Assembly: GCA_963576725.1 (NCBI GenBank)
Contig: OY755242.1
Coordinates: 6,242,240 to 6,306,239, forward strand
Source: Azorinus chamasolen
Taxonomy: Eukaryota > Mollusca > Bivalvia > Cardiida > Solecurtidae
Length of the DNA: 64,000 nt
Direction: 5' to 3'
Every line of letters starts with the position of its first letter. The first letter of the stretch is position 1. This document shows positions 27,403 through 38,967 of the stretch, one piece after another. Under the pieces are notes generated by a model. That model was given only the letters and a program-made list of their open reading frames with translations. It did not search any database and was not told the DNA's origin. A program made the position numbers and the translations under genes.

Positions 27403-29127
27403 GGGATTTTACTGTAAACGTATTTGAGCGGTCGTTATACACTGTACTGACAATTTCTCAGTTTGAATTGAACAGCCATTCACAAGAGCACCGGGCAATT
27501 TCATATCCTTCGTAATAAAAAGGGGTCACACAAAACAAAGAAATTGCCAGCTGGGTATTCAAAAATGCAATACCAAAAGAAAGAAATACTGGATACAAAC
27601 TGGTTTAGTTACGGTGAAAATTACAACTGTTTCTTATGAGTGGAAATGTAAACGAATCCCAATGAGCACACGCTGTTATTGAAACTAATGACAAATCCAT
27701 TTAAATACAAAAAGAGTTGGAATGTAATTCCATTTCAAGTTGAAACAATAAACACTCCTTGAAAATCTTGAATTGTAAACTGACAACGTCACATATAGGG
27801 CACAGTAGGCGTATGGCGAATATCAAGGACAAGGAGTATTAAGTTGCCCCTTATGCAAATATTTATATGTAGGGTGGCACGAAATACAAAACAGTATTTA
27901 AATATGCCAGCTTCAGAAAAAACAATACTCTCAACAGTGAATTACGCTATTGTTTGAAAATCTAATTACACTAGCATAATGTTCTGATATCTATACTAAA
28001 TACAACTAAGTGAATGTGCAGGTCTGTATGTGCTAAATTTTGAAAGATTAATCGCCGTTTTATAACCCATCATTAGATGGTCTACACACTGGCACTAGAT
28101 CGTAAAAGGCTATAGTTGTATTTATAATACCGATTGCATTCATACATCATGGCATTCAATACCTATTCAAGTAGGACGTTCATAATGGATATAAAAAAAA
28201 CAAAGGTGGGAAACATACCTTACGCTCCGACTAATATATAAATTGATTTTACATAATGATACAAATGATACAAATGAGTTACCAACAAACAAGTAAAAAC
28301 TAAGTCTGTTGCGAATACTGAAATCAGGATAGATGCCAAAACAGAAACAATTACTCCTTAATGCTTTCACAAATATTAATTGATAAATGAAAAACTTTGT
28401 TTTCCATAGGACAAAACCGCCACTCTGTAATTACAGAGACAATTTGGAACACCTCATCTCTCAATTCTCATATGTTTATTATGTCTGGAATTTAACCCTG
28501 ATTTAAAAATCTAGTTCAGAGATTAACAAAATTGTAAATTATGAAATATACATTATATACAAAAGCTACATGACAACTAACAAAAAACTAATAATAACAA
28601 TCTGCTCAAAATGTTATGTTATGTCAACTCTGGGAACAGTGACCAATCATTTCCAACATGTAAGCGTTTATTTCATAAATATCTCGGTAAGAATGCATTG
28701 CTTCATGATTACTAATTAAGTGAACACGTGTTATTCCCATGAAACATTTTTTGGAACAAAGGGCGGTGGGACATTAGTTCTATAACATCATTCGAGGAAA
28801 CAAAGCAGAACTACTCTTACTATGTCGGATATGTAAGATACAATACCATGCAGCACCACTATTTATGGCTGACCATCTCTACAGTGACATATAGGTGCTT
28901 ATATCGATGCTTATATGTTATTTGATACTACTAGTTTGAAGTCCGCTTTAGCAAGTGTAATATTGGTCTAGTATTAACGGCAATTGAATATCCAGTTATT
29001 GTAACGTACAAATATATTTCATAAATGATTTTTTACATTCTTTAAACTTAACCATACTCTCCATATTACAGTAGCACCTGTTCTCAGCGACCATCAGAAT
29101 GAGACGTAAGCATGGTTCTGTAGGACA
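27403..29127. other. Long non-coding stretch, no gene seen
   Basis: AT-rich. A minus-strand 67-codon frame (28167-28370) has a donor-like AAG|GTATGT at about 28219 but no supporting partner exon. No repeats were recognised in 27.4-29.1 kb, making this one of the quieter stretches. Confidence 0.45.
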
Positions 29128-29215
29128 GGTGGTAGCTTAATGCAGGTCAAAGGTAATGCAGAACGATATATAGGCTGCATTAAGCAGCCATCTGATTTTA
29201 AAGAGTTCTGCGTCA
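29128..29215. repeat. H3-type hairpin MITE, eroded
   Basis: ACAGGTGGTAGCTTAATGCA, GGTAATGCAGAACGA, GGCTGCATTAAGCAGCCATC. The right arm is partly lost. Confidence 0.6.
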
Positions 29216-29711
29216 AATCAATTTAAAAGCGAAGTAGAATACGTCTATTCACAACGGCTGGTGGGTTGAGTAAGAGCTATAATTATCTTCATTACACATG
29301 CGTTGGCTTAAAGACGCTTCCCTACTAGAACCCTTTCATTTCATAGATATATACTTTACTGACACACACTTTATAGTTTCTGTTCATGTAAACATCAGCA
29401 TTACATACATGCATATAGTCACATGATCATAGAAAAAAGGAATGTAATCTGGAAAGAAAGAAAAGAAAGACAGTAGATAATACTGCAGCCTGGATTGATT
29501 ACTCTCAAAATAGTATTTATATTATTTGGAACCGATGGAGGATAGCATTGCCACTACGTAATGATCGTTAGTGCAAGACTAAACTACCACTGATCTTATG
29601 TTAAATGCCCATTGCAAAACCTTTCCAAGTTTTTTTAACAAGGAATATTATACTGATTGCATCAGCAAGGTAAATTTATAAACACTAAGTCTTTGAAAAT
29701 ACCACTTTGAA
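29216..29711. other. Non-coding, no gene seen
   Basis: An AG-rich tract (GAAAGAAAGAAAAGAAAGAC) lies near 29452-29472. Otherwise unremarkable. Confidence 0.45.
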
Positions 29712-30139
29712 ATATATTAATTACGAATGTTTGCATATACTTTACATACAGTAACAAAGTGATATTCATCCTCAAGGTCACATGCTTTACATAAATGACA
29801 TAGTCGAGTTCTAGTTACATTATGGTTTCGTATATTTCGTCCAGTTTCCAAAAGTAGTGAATGAGATGATAATCCTAATTCGGATATATCAGTTCTATAC
29901 TTTATATTTAAACAATCGAGGTAGCTTTCTAATCCAAAATACATTTTGAAACTCTTGTAGAGAAGAGGTGATCTACTGGTTGCAATATCGTTACGCCATT
30001 GCTGTTTAAAGACATCAATAACACGTTCTCTAAACACTATGTAAAATGTCTGCAGGTTCACTGAATATGGGTTAACAAATATATGTGAAAGCCCATACGT
30101 GTTTAACAATGTTTTACATTCGAAGATCATATGTAACAA
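29712..30139 (-). pseudogene. LINE ORF2 C-terminal fragment with zinc-knuckle-like end
   Basis: 140-codon open frame. The last third reads LLLETGRNIRNH, TRTRLCHLCKACDLEDEYHF, VTVCKVYANIR. A CxxC...HxxxxC pattern after a [S/L]xxETGR motif is typical of the C-terminus of many non-LTR retrotransposon polyproteins (R.C..C...EDE.HF...C). The RT and endonuclease are absent, so it is a truncated remnant. The upstream part is poorly conserved. Confidence 0.7.
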
Positions 30140-30473
30140 TGATTCGTATAATGTACGTAGTTATTAAACAATTATTGTTGTTAACAATTTTACACCAATA
30201 TTTTATAATACGCACATATCTGTTTATATATAGAGGGTATCTCCCAAGCTCACCGTATACACCCATGTTACAAGTTTGTGTTTTCTCTTTGAGCAGAATA
30301 TTACAAAAAGCAAATGTACCCTTTCAATAGCGTTATTGTTTTAAGAGTGTACTATACTAAAAGTGTTTATCTATAGGTTTTCTAGAGTAATTTGAATGCA
30401 AACAGCATGTCCCTGACCGGAGGGTTCCTCTAGGAAACCGCTGATCTGAGTCTACATTGTTGTCCAAAGTCAG
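30140..30473. other. Non-coding with an eroded H2 core at 30390-30460
   Basis: ATGCAAACAGCATGTCCCTG, CCGGAGGGTTCCTCTAGGAA, ACCGCTGATCTGAGTCTACA is recognisable as an H2 core. Confidence 0.5.
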
Positions 30474-30776
30474 TGTAAAAACCCCAGTGGTGTTTTTGCT
30501 ACTGACCGTGCCAATGCGGTACTCTCTTTGTCACCCTTCCTTTTGTTTGCCTTGCGTCTCTGTGCTTGTGATTTTGTTCATGTATGGAGTGTTTGCCTCT
30601 AGTTCTTTTGTGTCTGTTGGTGTTTTCTGTGTTCATCTCGTGTGTGAGTGTGCGTTTGGGTGTGTGGTTGTGTGTGTGTATGTGTGTGTCATGCTATTTA
30701 TCGGTGTTTTGGTGGTGGTAGCGTCTTGTATGTGGCTTTGCCTGCTTGACTTTACTACTTTTCCTTTAAATGCAAT
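30474..30776 (+). mobile_element. PLE-II terminal repeat, right part
   Basis: Starts at ACCCCAGTGGTGTTTTTGC (the stem) and runs through CCAATGCGGTACTCTCTTTG and a (GT)n-rich tract to CTTGACTTTACTACTTTTCC. The 108-codon Val/Cys-rich frame over it is not a gene. Confidence 0.85.
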
Positions 30777-30931
30777 TCATTAAATTCCTACGCGTGCGGT
30801 ATCTTTGGAACCAGTTTTGATTTAGTTTCGTAAGACTTTTATATAAGTTATTTGTAAAATACTATCGTAAAACTCATGTTCGATATACAATGGACGTTAC
30901 CTATAACGGCAACTATATGGGCTGAAATAAC
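30777..30931. other. Non-coding spacer
   Basis: Nothing recognised. Confidence 0.4.
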
Positions 30932-31104
30932 GTTCTGCTACAATGTTTCATTCTTTTGATTTTCTTCATTTTTGTTTCAAAAACATAGTAACAGTAACAA
31001 ACAGTTTGGATCCTGATGAGATGCCGAACTACTCGGCGTCTCATCTGGATCCAAACTGTTTGCATAGGTAATCACAGATCCGGCATTGGCGGCGAAAGGG
31101 TTAA
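30932..31104 (+). mobile_element. CTTTCGCTGC-family TTAA MITE, left end lost
   Basis: TTCTGCTACAATG, TTTGTTTCAAAAACATAGTA, near-perfect H1 core (GGATCCTGATGAGATGCCGA and its mirror TCGGCGTCTCATCTGGATCC), GCATAGGTAATCACAGATCC, GGCGGCGAAAGGGTTAA. It is almost identical to 55880-56040. Confidence 0.85.
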
Positions 31105-31473
31105 AACAAACCAGAATTGGTACATTTTGTAAATTTCTCATAACACGAGCAAACAAATAAGTTGTGCTTGATCTTAACGTCAGGTGACACAATACAGGCC
31201 TTTTTACTATGTCGTTCTTCCTTTCATTTAACAACTATCTGCTTTCTTCTTCATTAAGTAATCGTTTCGGATATGTTCTACTGTACTATAATGTTAATTC
31301 TAACATGACGCTGAATCTACGGCATATAAACAAAGAATACAGAGAAACGTGCTGGAATTAATGATGAACTGCACGCGCGGCATTTGGAACGGCTGTTCCA
31401 TTTCCCTCAAACGCGAAATTTATGAATGAATTCCTTACATTTTTATTATTGTTATTATTATTGATGAAAAATT
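31105..31473. other. Non-coding, no gene seen
   Basis: AT-rich, with a TTATTATTGTTATTATTATT tract near 31440-31462 next to the end of the following PLE. Confidence 0.45.
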
Positions 31474-32008
31474 AGTAAAGTCAAGCAGGAAAAGCCACAC
31501 ACAAAACGCCACCATCACCAAAACACCTACAGAAAGCATAGCAATTTATACTCATACACGCACATACAGTAGAAAGTCACATACAAGACGCAATCACCAC
31601 CAACACATCAATAGACACCATGCCACACACATACAACCAAACACACGAGACGAAAACATAAAACACCAACAAATACACGAGCACCAGAGACAAACATGAA
31701 CAAAGCACACAAGCACAAAGACACAAGACAAACACAAGTAAGGGTGACAGAGAGAGAACCGCCTTGGATCGGTCAGTAGCAAAATCACCACTGGGGGTTT
31801 AAACCGGTTTACGGACGTCCTAACCTCACACTTATCTCAAAGTCACCCTAGCTAAACAAACATTGTAAATAAAGGTATCCCCGCCGGACTTCCCCACAAC
31901 ATAGAAGACAGTAATCACAGTACAAAATGTAAAACATAGCATAACAACTGCGAAAGTCCGTCAAATATGTACTCAATGACTTTGCTGAAGACAGAGCAAC
32001 TGCAGGCC
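31474..32008 (-). mobile_element. PLE-II 3' untranslated region and terminal repeat, minus strand
   Basis: Reverse complement of the PLE-II 3' module: the GT-rich tail, CAGTGGTGATTTTGCTACTG stem, AAACCGGTTT at about 31801-31811, GGACGTCCGTAAACCGG, GGGGATACCTTTATTTACAA. It is cut at CTGCAG of the UTR, next to 32009. Confidence 0.85.
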
Positions 32009-32070
32009 ATTTATATAGCGCTCTTTTCACACAGGATATGTGCGTTCAAAAGCGCTGTACATGATAATAG
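32009..32070. repeat. Short repeat with GCGCT inverted ends
   Basis: ATTTATATAGCGCTCTTTTC and TCAAAAGCGCTGTACATGA resemble a widespread invertebrate repeat in which TATATAGCGC and GCGCTTTACA words face each other. It joins the truncated PLE-II UTR exactly. Confidence 0.45.
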
Positions 32071-33003
32071 ATATATAATCAATATAAAAATTATTAGCCG
32101 GACGGTAATGCATGATCGTCCATCCGGTCAGTGAAGGATATACAAAAAAATATTACCTGATCTATACAGTCAAAATTAATTTCTCATTTCTAAATCTGTA
32201 AAACGATGGCTATGGCATAAAGGTCTGAAGATATGATTTAAATGGTATAGTTGTTGGTTTCAGTGTGAAAGATGAAGCATTTTTGACTTCGAATTGTTGT
32301 TTTCTGTTGAGATTTGGTCCTTGGCTCGTACATCATGGCTGAAAGTTGTGCAGGATTAATGTAACAGCAAAAATGACGTAACCACTGACAACGCCTCTGG
32401 TTTTGCCGTATTCTCCGGGAAAAGTATTATTCATTATAAAACTAGTGTTAGAATCGAAATAACAAATTCGTAGATGTGCATTATCGCGCATTAGATCACG
32501 GTTAGTCGATGAGATGTGGATAATTAGATCACTCGGCCTCCTTAAATATATCAATAATTGTACAATTGTAACAAATGCCTTGTTTTTAAAATAAAAAAGA
32601 CGACACATTCGAGCTTCGATCAGCAAGCGACACTAAATGAATGTTGCAGTGTGTTATGAATTTGAAATCCAAGTCGGAATGAAGGTTCAATGCAACTTAC
32701 TGTCAGACGATAACATCACAGTGATAAGCAGGCAATAGTGATATTAAACCCGTTGAACCTGTTGTCTATGGGTTGTGGTTAAAATGGGCTCATTTGCTTA
32801 GAGAACGCATTTCCTTTGCAATATTGTCTTACCAGAGGTCCAGATAAGATGCATAAATTAACAAACATGTTAATCAAAGCGGCAAACAGTGTGGATCCGG
32901 ATGCTTTAATAGGTGTCTTGTTGGGTTCAAATCTGTGTAGTAAGGATATCACAGAGTCGAAATGGGGTCGAAATGTAAACACTAATTATAGCTTATAATT
33001 GAA
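32071..33003. other. Non-coding with a degraded H1 core near 32880-32935
   Basis: GGCAAACAGTGTGGATCCGG is present without a good mirror arm. A 10-bp CCGGACGGTAATGC/GTCCATCCGG pairing near 32098-32127 may be a small hairpin. Confidence 0.45.
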
Positions 33004-33218
33004 TTAACCTTTAGCCTGCTATGGGCGGATAAGTGAATATCTATGCAAACAGTTTGGATCCAGATGAGACGCCGAGTAACTCGGCGTCTCATCAGGATCC
33101 AAACTATTTGGTATACTGATTGCATTTTGGTAGACAAATTGATTATAGCTTGAATTTTAAAACTGTTGTAAGTAGAAAAATTCTGCAAAAATATTTTTCA
33201 GCAGGCTATAAAGGTTAA
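33004..33218. mobile_element. TTAA MITE, CCTTTAGCCTGCT shell with perfect H1 core, 215 bp
   Basis: Ends TTAACCTTTAGCCTGCTATG and CAGCAGGCTATAAAGGTTAA are inverted and flanked by TTAA. The core at 33042-33114 is a near-perfect palindrome (AACAGTTTGGATCCAGATGA, GACGCCGAG, TAA, CTCGGCGTC and mirror). The shell differs from the CTTTCGCTGC family although the core is the same. Confidence 0.9.
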
Positions 33219-33427
33219 AGTCTGAAGAAGACATTAAGGTTTCTACAGTACGATATGGTATTGTCGGCATTTACACCGAAATGTCTAGCACATTGCCTAC
33301 ATTTCCATTTCACTTTTCTTTTTTCTGCAGGATTTCCATGCCTAATATGAAATTAATGATCGGTTTTTCTGTCCGATGGCGTGTCTTTGGACTCGCCAGG
33401 ATTAATCATGAATATTCAGTAGAAGTT
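33219..33427. other. Non-coding spacer
   Basis: Nothing recognised. Confidence 0.4.
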
Positions 33428-33677
33428 TAATGATTACTGCATGCAATCCCCTGCTGATCTATGAATGTTGCCTGCAACCTAACATTTAATCCACTGCTGG
33501 TGGGTGTATGATTACCTATGTAAACAGTTGGGATCCAGATGAGACGTCGAATACTCACCAGGATCCAAATTGTTAGATATTCTAACCGAATTGTTGAAAA
33601 CAAATGCAAAATCAATCACCCGTACAAAGGACGCTGGTGGTATTTTATACAAACAAAAACGTTCTCAGCAGGTTAAA
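33428..33677. mobile_element. CCTGCT-shell MITE with H1 core, degraded
   Basis: Left part CATTTAATCCACTGCTGGTG, core TAAACAGTTGGGATCCAGAT and GTCGAATACTCACCAGGATC, right end CGTTCTCAGCAGGTTAA. It is the same shell as 33004-33218 but eroded. Confidence 0.6.
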
Positions 33678-34350
33678 GCTTTAAAGACTGCATGCTGAAG
33701 GTTTAATGCTTTCATGTTATAACTACATTCTATGGGCGGTGTATTGGTGAACTTCGTACACATTTGGTATTGAGATGATGACTAACTGGACGTTTTGTCA
33801 GGATTCAGACTGTTTGAATATCTGATATCGTCTTCTAATAAACATGAAAGAGATATTAACTTGCAATTTTGAAGTCACCTTTGTTTTGTAAATTCTTATA
33901 AATGTTTTACGCCTTTATCCCGTGAATATTCATGCAAGGTACCAGAAATATTAAACAAATTAATTGTTATAACAGCGCATGGACACATGATGTTTTGGTC
34001 AAGGTAGAAACTAGAATCATATCCATATTATACCACACGCAAACAGAGCAGTCCCTGGTTAGTAGGGTCTGATGCCAATGTACTCTTTGTGCAAAGGAGT
34101 AAAAGGCGTATTTATGCAGTAAAGTTGTAAGAGAATGTAACTAGTCAGGGTTCGAGTTACCAGGTGTCTCATTAGGATCCAATCATTTTGCAACAGTTCG
34201 TTTCTGCTTAGGATGATCAGAGTTTTCGCTTTCAAAGCTGAAATATTAGAGTGAAATAACCCATCACTGTTTGACATTCATAATATTTTTTTAAAAAATG
34301 TATAAGTGGATTCTGCATGACAAACGGTGTAAATCCTGATCAGAGGGCTT
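33678..34350. other. Non-coding with degraded MITE cores
   Basis: 33905-34115 resembles an inverted, eroded H2 MITE (TATTCATGC near its left, GCAAACAGAGCAGTCCCTGG, GAGTAAAAGGCG). 34150-34192 keeps GGTGTCTCATTAGGATCCAA of an H1 core. No gene. Confidence 0.5.
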
Positions 34351-35284
34351 CCCCAGGGCTACACTTGTTACCACAGTCGAAGTGATAAATGTCGCTAAGG
34401 TGATAACTGCATTCATCTCTGGGAAATATCCTGTAACATTTAATTAAAAGTTTGCTCGATGGCTCTGTGTGCACCTGGGGATAAGTCAAGTGTAGGCTTA
34501 TTTGTTTTCCTTTATTAGACATCGCAATCGTAATATAAATCATAGGAAAACTAAACTAATTACATGTAGTTTAAACTTTATTCTATTCTTCCGTTGACGT
34601 TCGCATGTTTTTAAAGTGTACTCCACATCCTGTCTAAATTATTCATTGCAATATGGCAACTGATTTTACATACACTTACATTCATCACACCAATCATGTT
34701 TGGGTCATTTACATTCCAACAATAATTGACACGGACATTGTGCGCCAATCGTATTAATATTGAGCGTTAATTAGACATCTTTGCAAACCGTAAATACCCA
34801 GATTATATGCAATGTGGTGATACAATGAAGAGACGAAGCCTTCGCCAAGATTCGAACGTGAATAGATGATCAGAGTTTAATTATTTACCAACACAATTGC
34901 AGTTGTAATAACCCCGTCAGTAACTGTTGGTATAAATACATGTAATCATCAACCAAGGACATTCAGAATAAACGTCTTAAATGTGTTGGTTGTTTCCGCG
35001 TGACAAACGGTGCAGAACATACAGGAGTTATTTGATCTGGGTATACACTGTATGCAAATGGCTGTTCTTTCGTTTCCCGCATTCAAATGGTTAAGAATAA
35101 TTTCTTTATTTCTCCTACAAGCTCTTTCTTGCGACCCCTCTTTAGAATTTAGTTATCCTTTACACAATGAAGGAAATCTTGACATCGTGAATATAAATAC
35201 GATTCCTTTCTACTATTTATACATTAACATATAGCCTAAGTAGAAACTGTAGAAGAATGATATCTATGTTATACAGTAATAAGA
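34351..35284. other. Non-coding, no gene seen
   Basis: AT-rich, with short frames only. Confidence 0.5.
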
Positions 35285-35390
35285 GCCGAGCTTGATCAGA
35301 CCGCTCCTATAGTAACCGTCTGATTCTGGTCTACTCTTCTGGTGAACACAGAATGACATATTTATGGAGTAAAGGGATACAAGAGCTTCG
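35285..35390. repeat. H2-type core and MITE right end
   Basis: GAGCTTGATCAGACCGCTCC, TATAGTAACCGTCTGATTCT, GGTCTAC, then GACATATTTATGGAGTAAAG and GG at the right end. Confidence 0.55.
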
Positions 35391-35454
35391 TTAAGAAGTT
35401 GTCATTTGTTGAAAAACATTAATAAGTTGTTATGCCTTGAAATACACCCAGCAT

Positions 35455-35602
35455 GGCAAAACATATCAGAATGTTACTATGTATAATGTACAGGGGTATT
35501 CCAGTGAGGCAGCACTATAACTTGTCTCATGTGGATGCCGTCTGCAAATAACTGAAATACTGCTGGTCGGACGTAAAACCCAACTCACTCACTCACTCAC
35601 TA
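35455..35602 (+). repeat. SINE-like 3' end with ACTC microsatellite
   Basis: GACTGCAAATAACTGAAATACTGC-type words followed by GTCGGACGTAAAACCCAACT and (CACT)n. I recognise the CTGAAATACTG...AAACCCAA(CTCA)n tail from molluscan SINE-like repeats. No A/B box was found, so the copy is 5'-truncated. Confidence 0.5.
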
Positions 35603-36149
35603 TCTATAATGTAAGTTTTTGAACACTCAATGGGTGGTAAAGGCATTTCAATATCAGGAAAATAATATTTATCTTTGACAAGCTATCCACGACCTGCATT
35701 TGCTATCCGGTAGGATCAAGATGATACGCCAAGTACGTAGGCGTTTTATCAGGACCCAAGCTCTTTGACACTCGGTCAGTTGTTTCGTAAAACCCATGAC
35801 CGAACTAGACGTAATCAAAACATGTATCAGATACACATTTGAGTAGGATTGGGTTTTTTTCACAGTGGTTGTAAGACCAAATTTCTAATATGGAAATAAG
35901 TATTCCCTGTTGAATACGTTTAATCAGCTTACGATTCTTGATATTTATGTAACGTGTCAGATTAAATTTTGAAATGCGTCATCTTGACGATTATAATTAT
36001 TTTTTGGATTTAGAGGAAATAGCATGTGCCATGATTGTATATTAGCCCTTACCCCACTGTGAACAAAAATGTTTATTGGATTGTGGATCTGGTATCGTTT
36101 TGATTACTACCGATTCCACGATTTGGAGAAACTGTTATCCGAGTAATCA
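35603..36149. other. Non-coding with H1 remnant at 35700-35770
   Basis: CGGTAGGATCAAGATGATAC, GCCAAGTACGTAGGCGTTTT, ATCAGGACCCAAGCTCTTTG and the tail ACACTCGGTCAGTTGTTTCG (second shell type). Confidence 0.5.
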
Positions 36150-36215
36150 ATAGTTTGGATCCGGATGAGACGCCAAGTTATTCGACGTCTCACCCGGATC
36201 CAAATTGTTTGCAAA
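36150..36215. repeat. H1-type hairpin core
   Basis: ATAGTTTGGATCCGGATGAG, ACGCCAAGTTATTCGACGTC, TCACCCGGATCCAAATTGTT, TGC. The arms pair almost completely. Confidence 0.8.
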
Positions 36216-36446
36216 TGCGGGCCAAATCGCGGGTAGCGAGATAGCGCTTAGCTTTCGTTTGTAAGTTAAACATGTCTCTGAAATGAAAAGGCTTATCATA
36301 TACATGGACTTTAATTTATGCGCAAAATGCATAAAAAGCAACATTCCTGAATGAAGTTTCATGGATCACAAGTTGTTAGAATATGTAACATGAATTTAGC
36401 ATCATGGGTTATGCTTATGAAACAGGAGTATTGTCCTATGTGTTCC

Positions 36447-36737
36447 AGACCCCACTATATTAATTCCAGATCCCACTATATTAGTTCGAGATCCCACTAT
36501 ATTAGTTCGAGATCCCACTATATTAGTTCGAGATCCCACTATATTAGTTCCAGTCCCACTATATTAGTTCGAGATCCCACTATATTAGTTCCAGTCCCAT
36601 TCTATTAGTTCCAGATCCCTCTATATTAGTTCCAGATCCCACTATATTAGTTCGAGATCCCTCTATATTAGTTCCAGTCCCATTATATTAGCTCCAGATC
36701 CCTCTATATTAGTTCCAGATCCCACTATATTAGCCTT
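36447..36737. repeat. Minisatellite, unit 20-22 bp
   Basis: About 13 units of CCCACTATATTAGTTCGAGA with variants (CCAGT, CCCTCTATATTAGTTCCAGA). The repeat is direct and uninterrupted, with no spacers, so it is not CRISPR-like. The open frame at 36351-36608 (RSHYISSR repeats) is produced by it. Confidence 0.95.
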
Positions 36738-37945
36738 TATCCTGTTATCCGCGATACATTCAGTATATATTGAAAACAAATACGTTTAAACTAAACTATT
36801 TGCGCGACATGACTTGTATTTACCAACAACTTCGATCCAGAGGATTCGCTGAGTAGTCCCCATCTCAGTAGGATCAACATTATTTGAAATTCGGCTGGCA
36901 GTTTCTCACAGGCTTGAACGAATCATCAGTAGTAACATCCAAATGTGCGCATACATTATGTTTGTTACAGCTGTTTAAGGTTTGGATTGCTCCAATCTAA
37001 TGCACGAATTTGTGGTTGGGATAAATTGGATTATACGTATCATTGGTCATATTTTCACAAATGTTTCATTTTCTAGTTGCCAAGACAAGTTCCTCTGGTA
37101 TTACTACCGTCTTCAATATATACTGTCTGCTACAAGTTGTACAAACTAATACCATAATGACAAACAGTTCTGATCCTGGAATAACGCCGAGATATCTGTA
37201 TCCAAACGCCCTGAATACATAATCACATATGCGACGTTGGCTACGAATAAAGTAAATATGTATGGCTACGAATTGATTTATTTAGCTTTATGATTATGTA
37301 AATAAAACATGACAATGGAATTGATGCGTAGTTGAATTGTATTGTCATATTTATGTATATTTCAAATGGAATTTTAGATTCATGACATTGCGTAACACAA
37401 CATGTTGACATGGCTGTATAATGTTTGCCTTCAAATGCGCTGGCAAACTGTATCGTTATTCTCGTTTATCATCTCACAATGCGTTCTAATATAAAGATAA
37501 AGTTGGTACAGATAAACGTATGATTGTCCTACTAGTAGTTCACGTGTATCATTAATGATTTCTTTCTCTGGACACCTAGACTAATTTTAAAAAATTATAT
37601 CTTCGCATGTTTAAAATCGAACCAAAGCACATCCGTATATCTCCATGAATTATTTCACAATAATAAACAAAATTAAACAAATATTTAAGAGAAAACTAAA
37701 ATAGACAAAAATCGCCTGGACTGGGGATCGATACACCCGACTTAGATACAGAGGAATAAATATTATACAACGATTTGAAACTTGTATGAATACTTATCCA
37801 TTGATGCAGAGAAATAAAAAAATAAATAAAAAACATATTTCCATCTTTGAGAAGATTTATTTTATTATCCAGAATTGATATCAAGATTAGTTCATCCTAC
37901 ATACAATTTTAAAATATGTTTGGTTACTTACTGTTCCTTCTTTAT
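36738..37945. other. Non-coding with eroded H1 cores
   Basis: 36828-36930 keeps AACTTCGATCCAGAGGATTC, CTCAGTAGGATCAACATTA and the TTCTCACAGGCTTGAACGAA shell tail. 37160-37210 keeps AAACAGTTCTGATCCTGG and AACGCCGAG. No gene. Confidence 0.45.
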
Positions 37946-37947
37946 CT

Positions 37948-38284
37948 ATGTTGTGGGTAAGTCCGGCGGGGATACCTTTTTTACACTATTTGTAAAGCTA
38001 GGGTGACTTTGAGAGAAGTGTGAGGTTAGGACGTCCGTAAACCGGTTTAAACCCCAGTGGTGTTTTTGCTACTGACCTTGCGTCTTTGTGCTTGTGATTT
38101 TGTTCATGTATGGAGTGTTTGTCTCTAGTTCTTGTGTGTCTGTTGGTGTTTTCTGTGATCACCTCGTGTGTGAGTGCGTTTGGGTGTGTGTTTGTGTGTG
38201 TGTGTCATGCTATCTGTCGGTGTTTTGGTGGTGGTTGTGTCTTGGCTGTGGCTTTGCCTGCTTGACTTTACTACTTTTCCATCC
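37948..38284 (+). mobile_element. PLE-II terminal repeat
   Basis: TATGTTGTGGGTAAGTCCGG, AGGACGTCCGTAAACC, AAACCGGTTT, CAGTGGTGTTTTTGCTACTG stem, then a gap where CCAAGGCGGT and the next segment should be (it jumps to TTGCGTCTTTGTGCTTG), a GT-rich tail and CTTTACTACTTTTCC. It lost the second hairpin by a small deletion. Confidence 0.85.
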
Positions 38285-38967
38285 CGCTACACAATTGAAA
38301 ATTGAAAACTATAAACAAAATGTCAGATTTGCTAATAACGGCCGATTTCTATCTGTTTTTTTAACTAGAGACTGTTTTGAATCGTGAGACGTACACACAC
38401 CATGTGCTGATATGAAATAATTCGAACGAATTTGAATCCAAAACTACGCCTCGAAAACTAGTGGCATTTTATATCTTAACTTTGAACAAAAACAAATCAG
38501 CATTTTCCCCTCCTCGGATAAAGGTGTCATGTTAAGAACCTAACATATCATTCTCTATTTCTTGGGGCATGATCTCTTAGATACTAATTTGTTTTGCATT
38601 CGCTGTGATCATTTTACCTCAATCTAAATACCAATTAGTGCCTGTTTCGTACAGAACAATTTTAGCCACAAATAATGTCAAAATGCCACTGCAATTCTCC
38701 AGAGTAGTAGCATAACAAACTCCGTTGGTAACTTCATTACAATATCAGGAACCAATTGTTTGTGTTTTATTTCAGATATATAGTGTTACACGTTGTTATC
38801 TGAGAGCGGTGACATTATGTATTTCGAAGGCAAAATGTCATAATAATAAATTGAACGTATATATATACAAACGTTTCAAAGTGATTTATGACAGATAATG
38901 CATGGAGGAACATGAAATAGAATGGAAACGAATGTTAATGTTTCTTCTTTAATGAAAAAATTGGAAA
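38285..38967. other. Non-coding, no gene seen
   Basis: AT-rich with no recognisable repeats. Confidence 0.45.

Noticed and set aside
33042..33114. CTGATGA words in H1 cores as hammerhead ribozymes
   Set aside because: The hammerhead needs CTGANGA, a stem, then GAAA and a cleavage triplet. Here the stem is followed by the mirror of the same arm and no GAAA, so it is only part of a palindrome.
36447..36737. Regular 21-bp repeats as a CRISPR array
   Set aside because: No unique spacers, no Cas genes, and the surrounding DNA is animal-like. It is a minisatellite.
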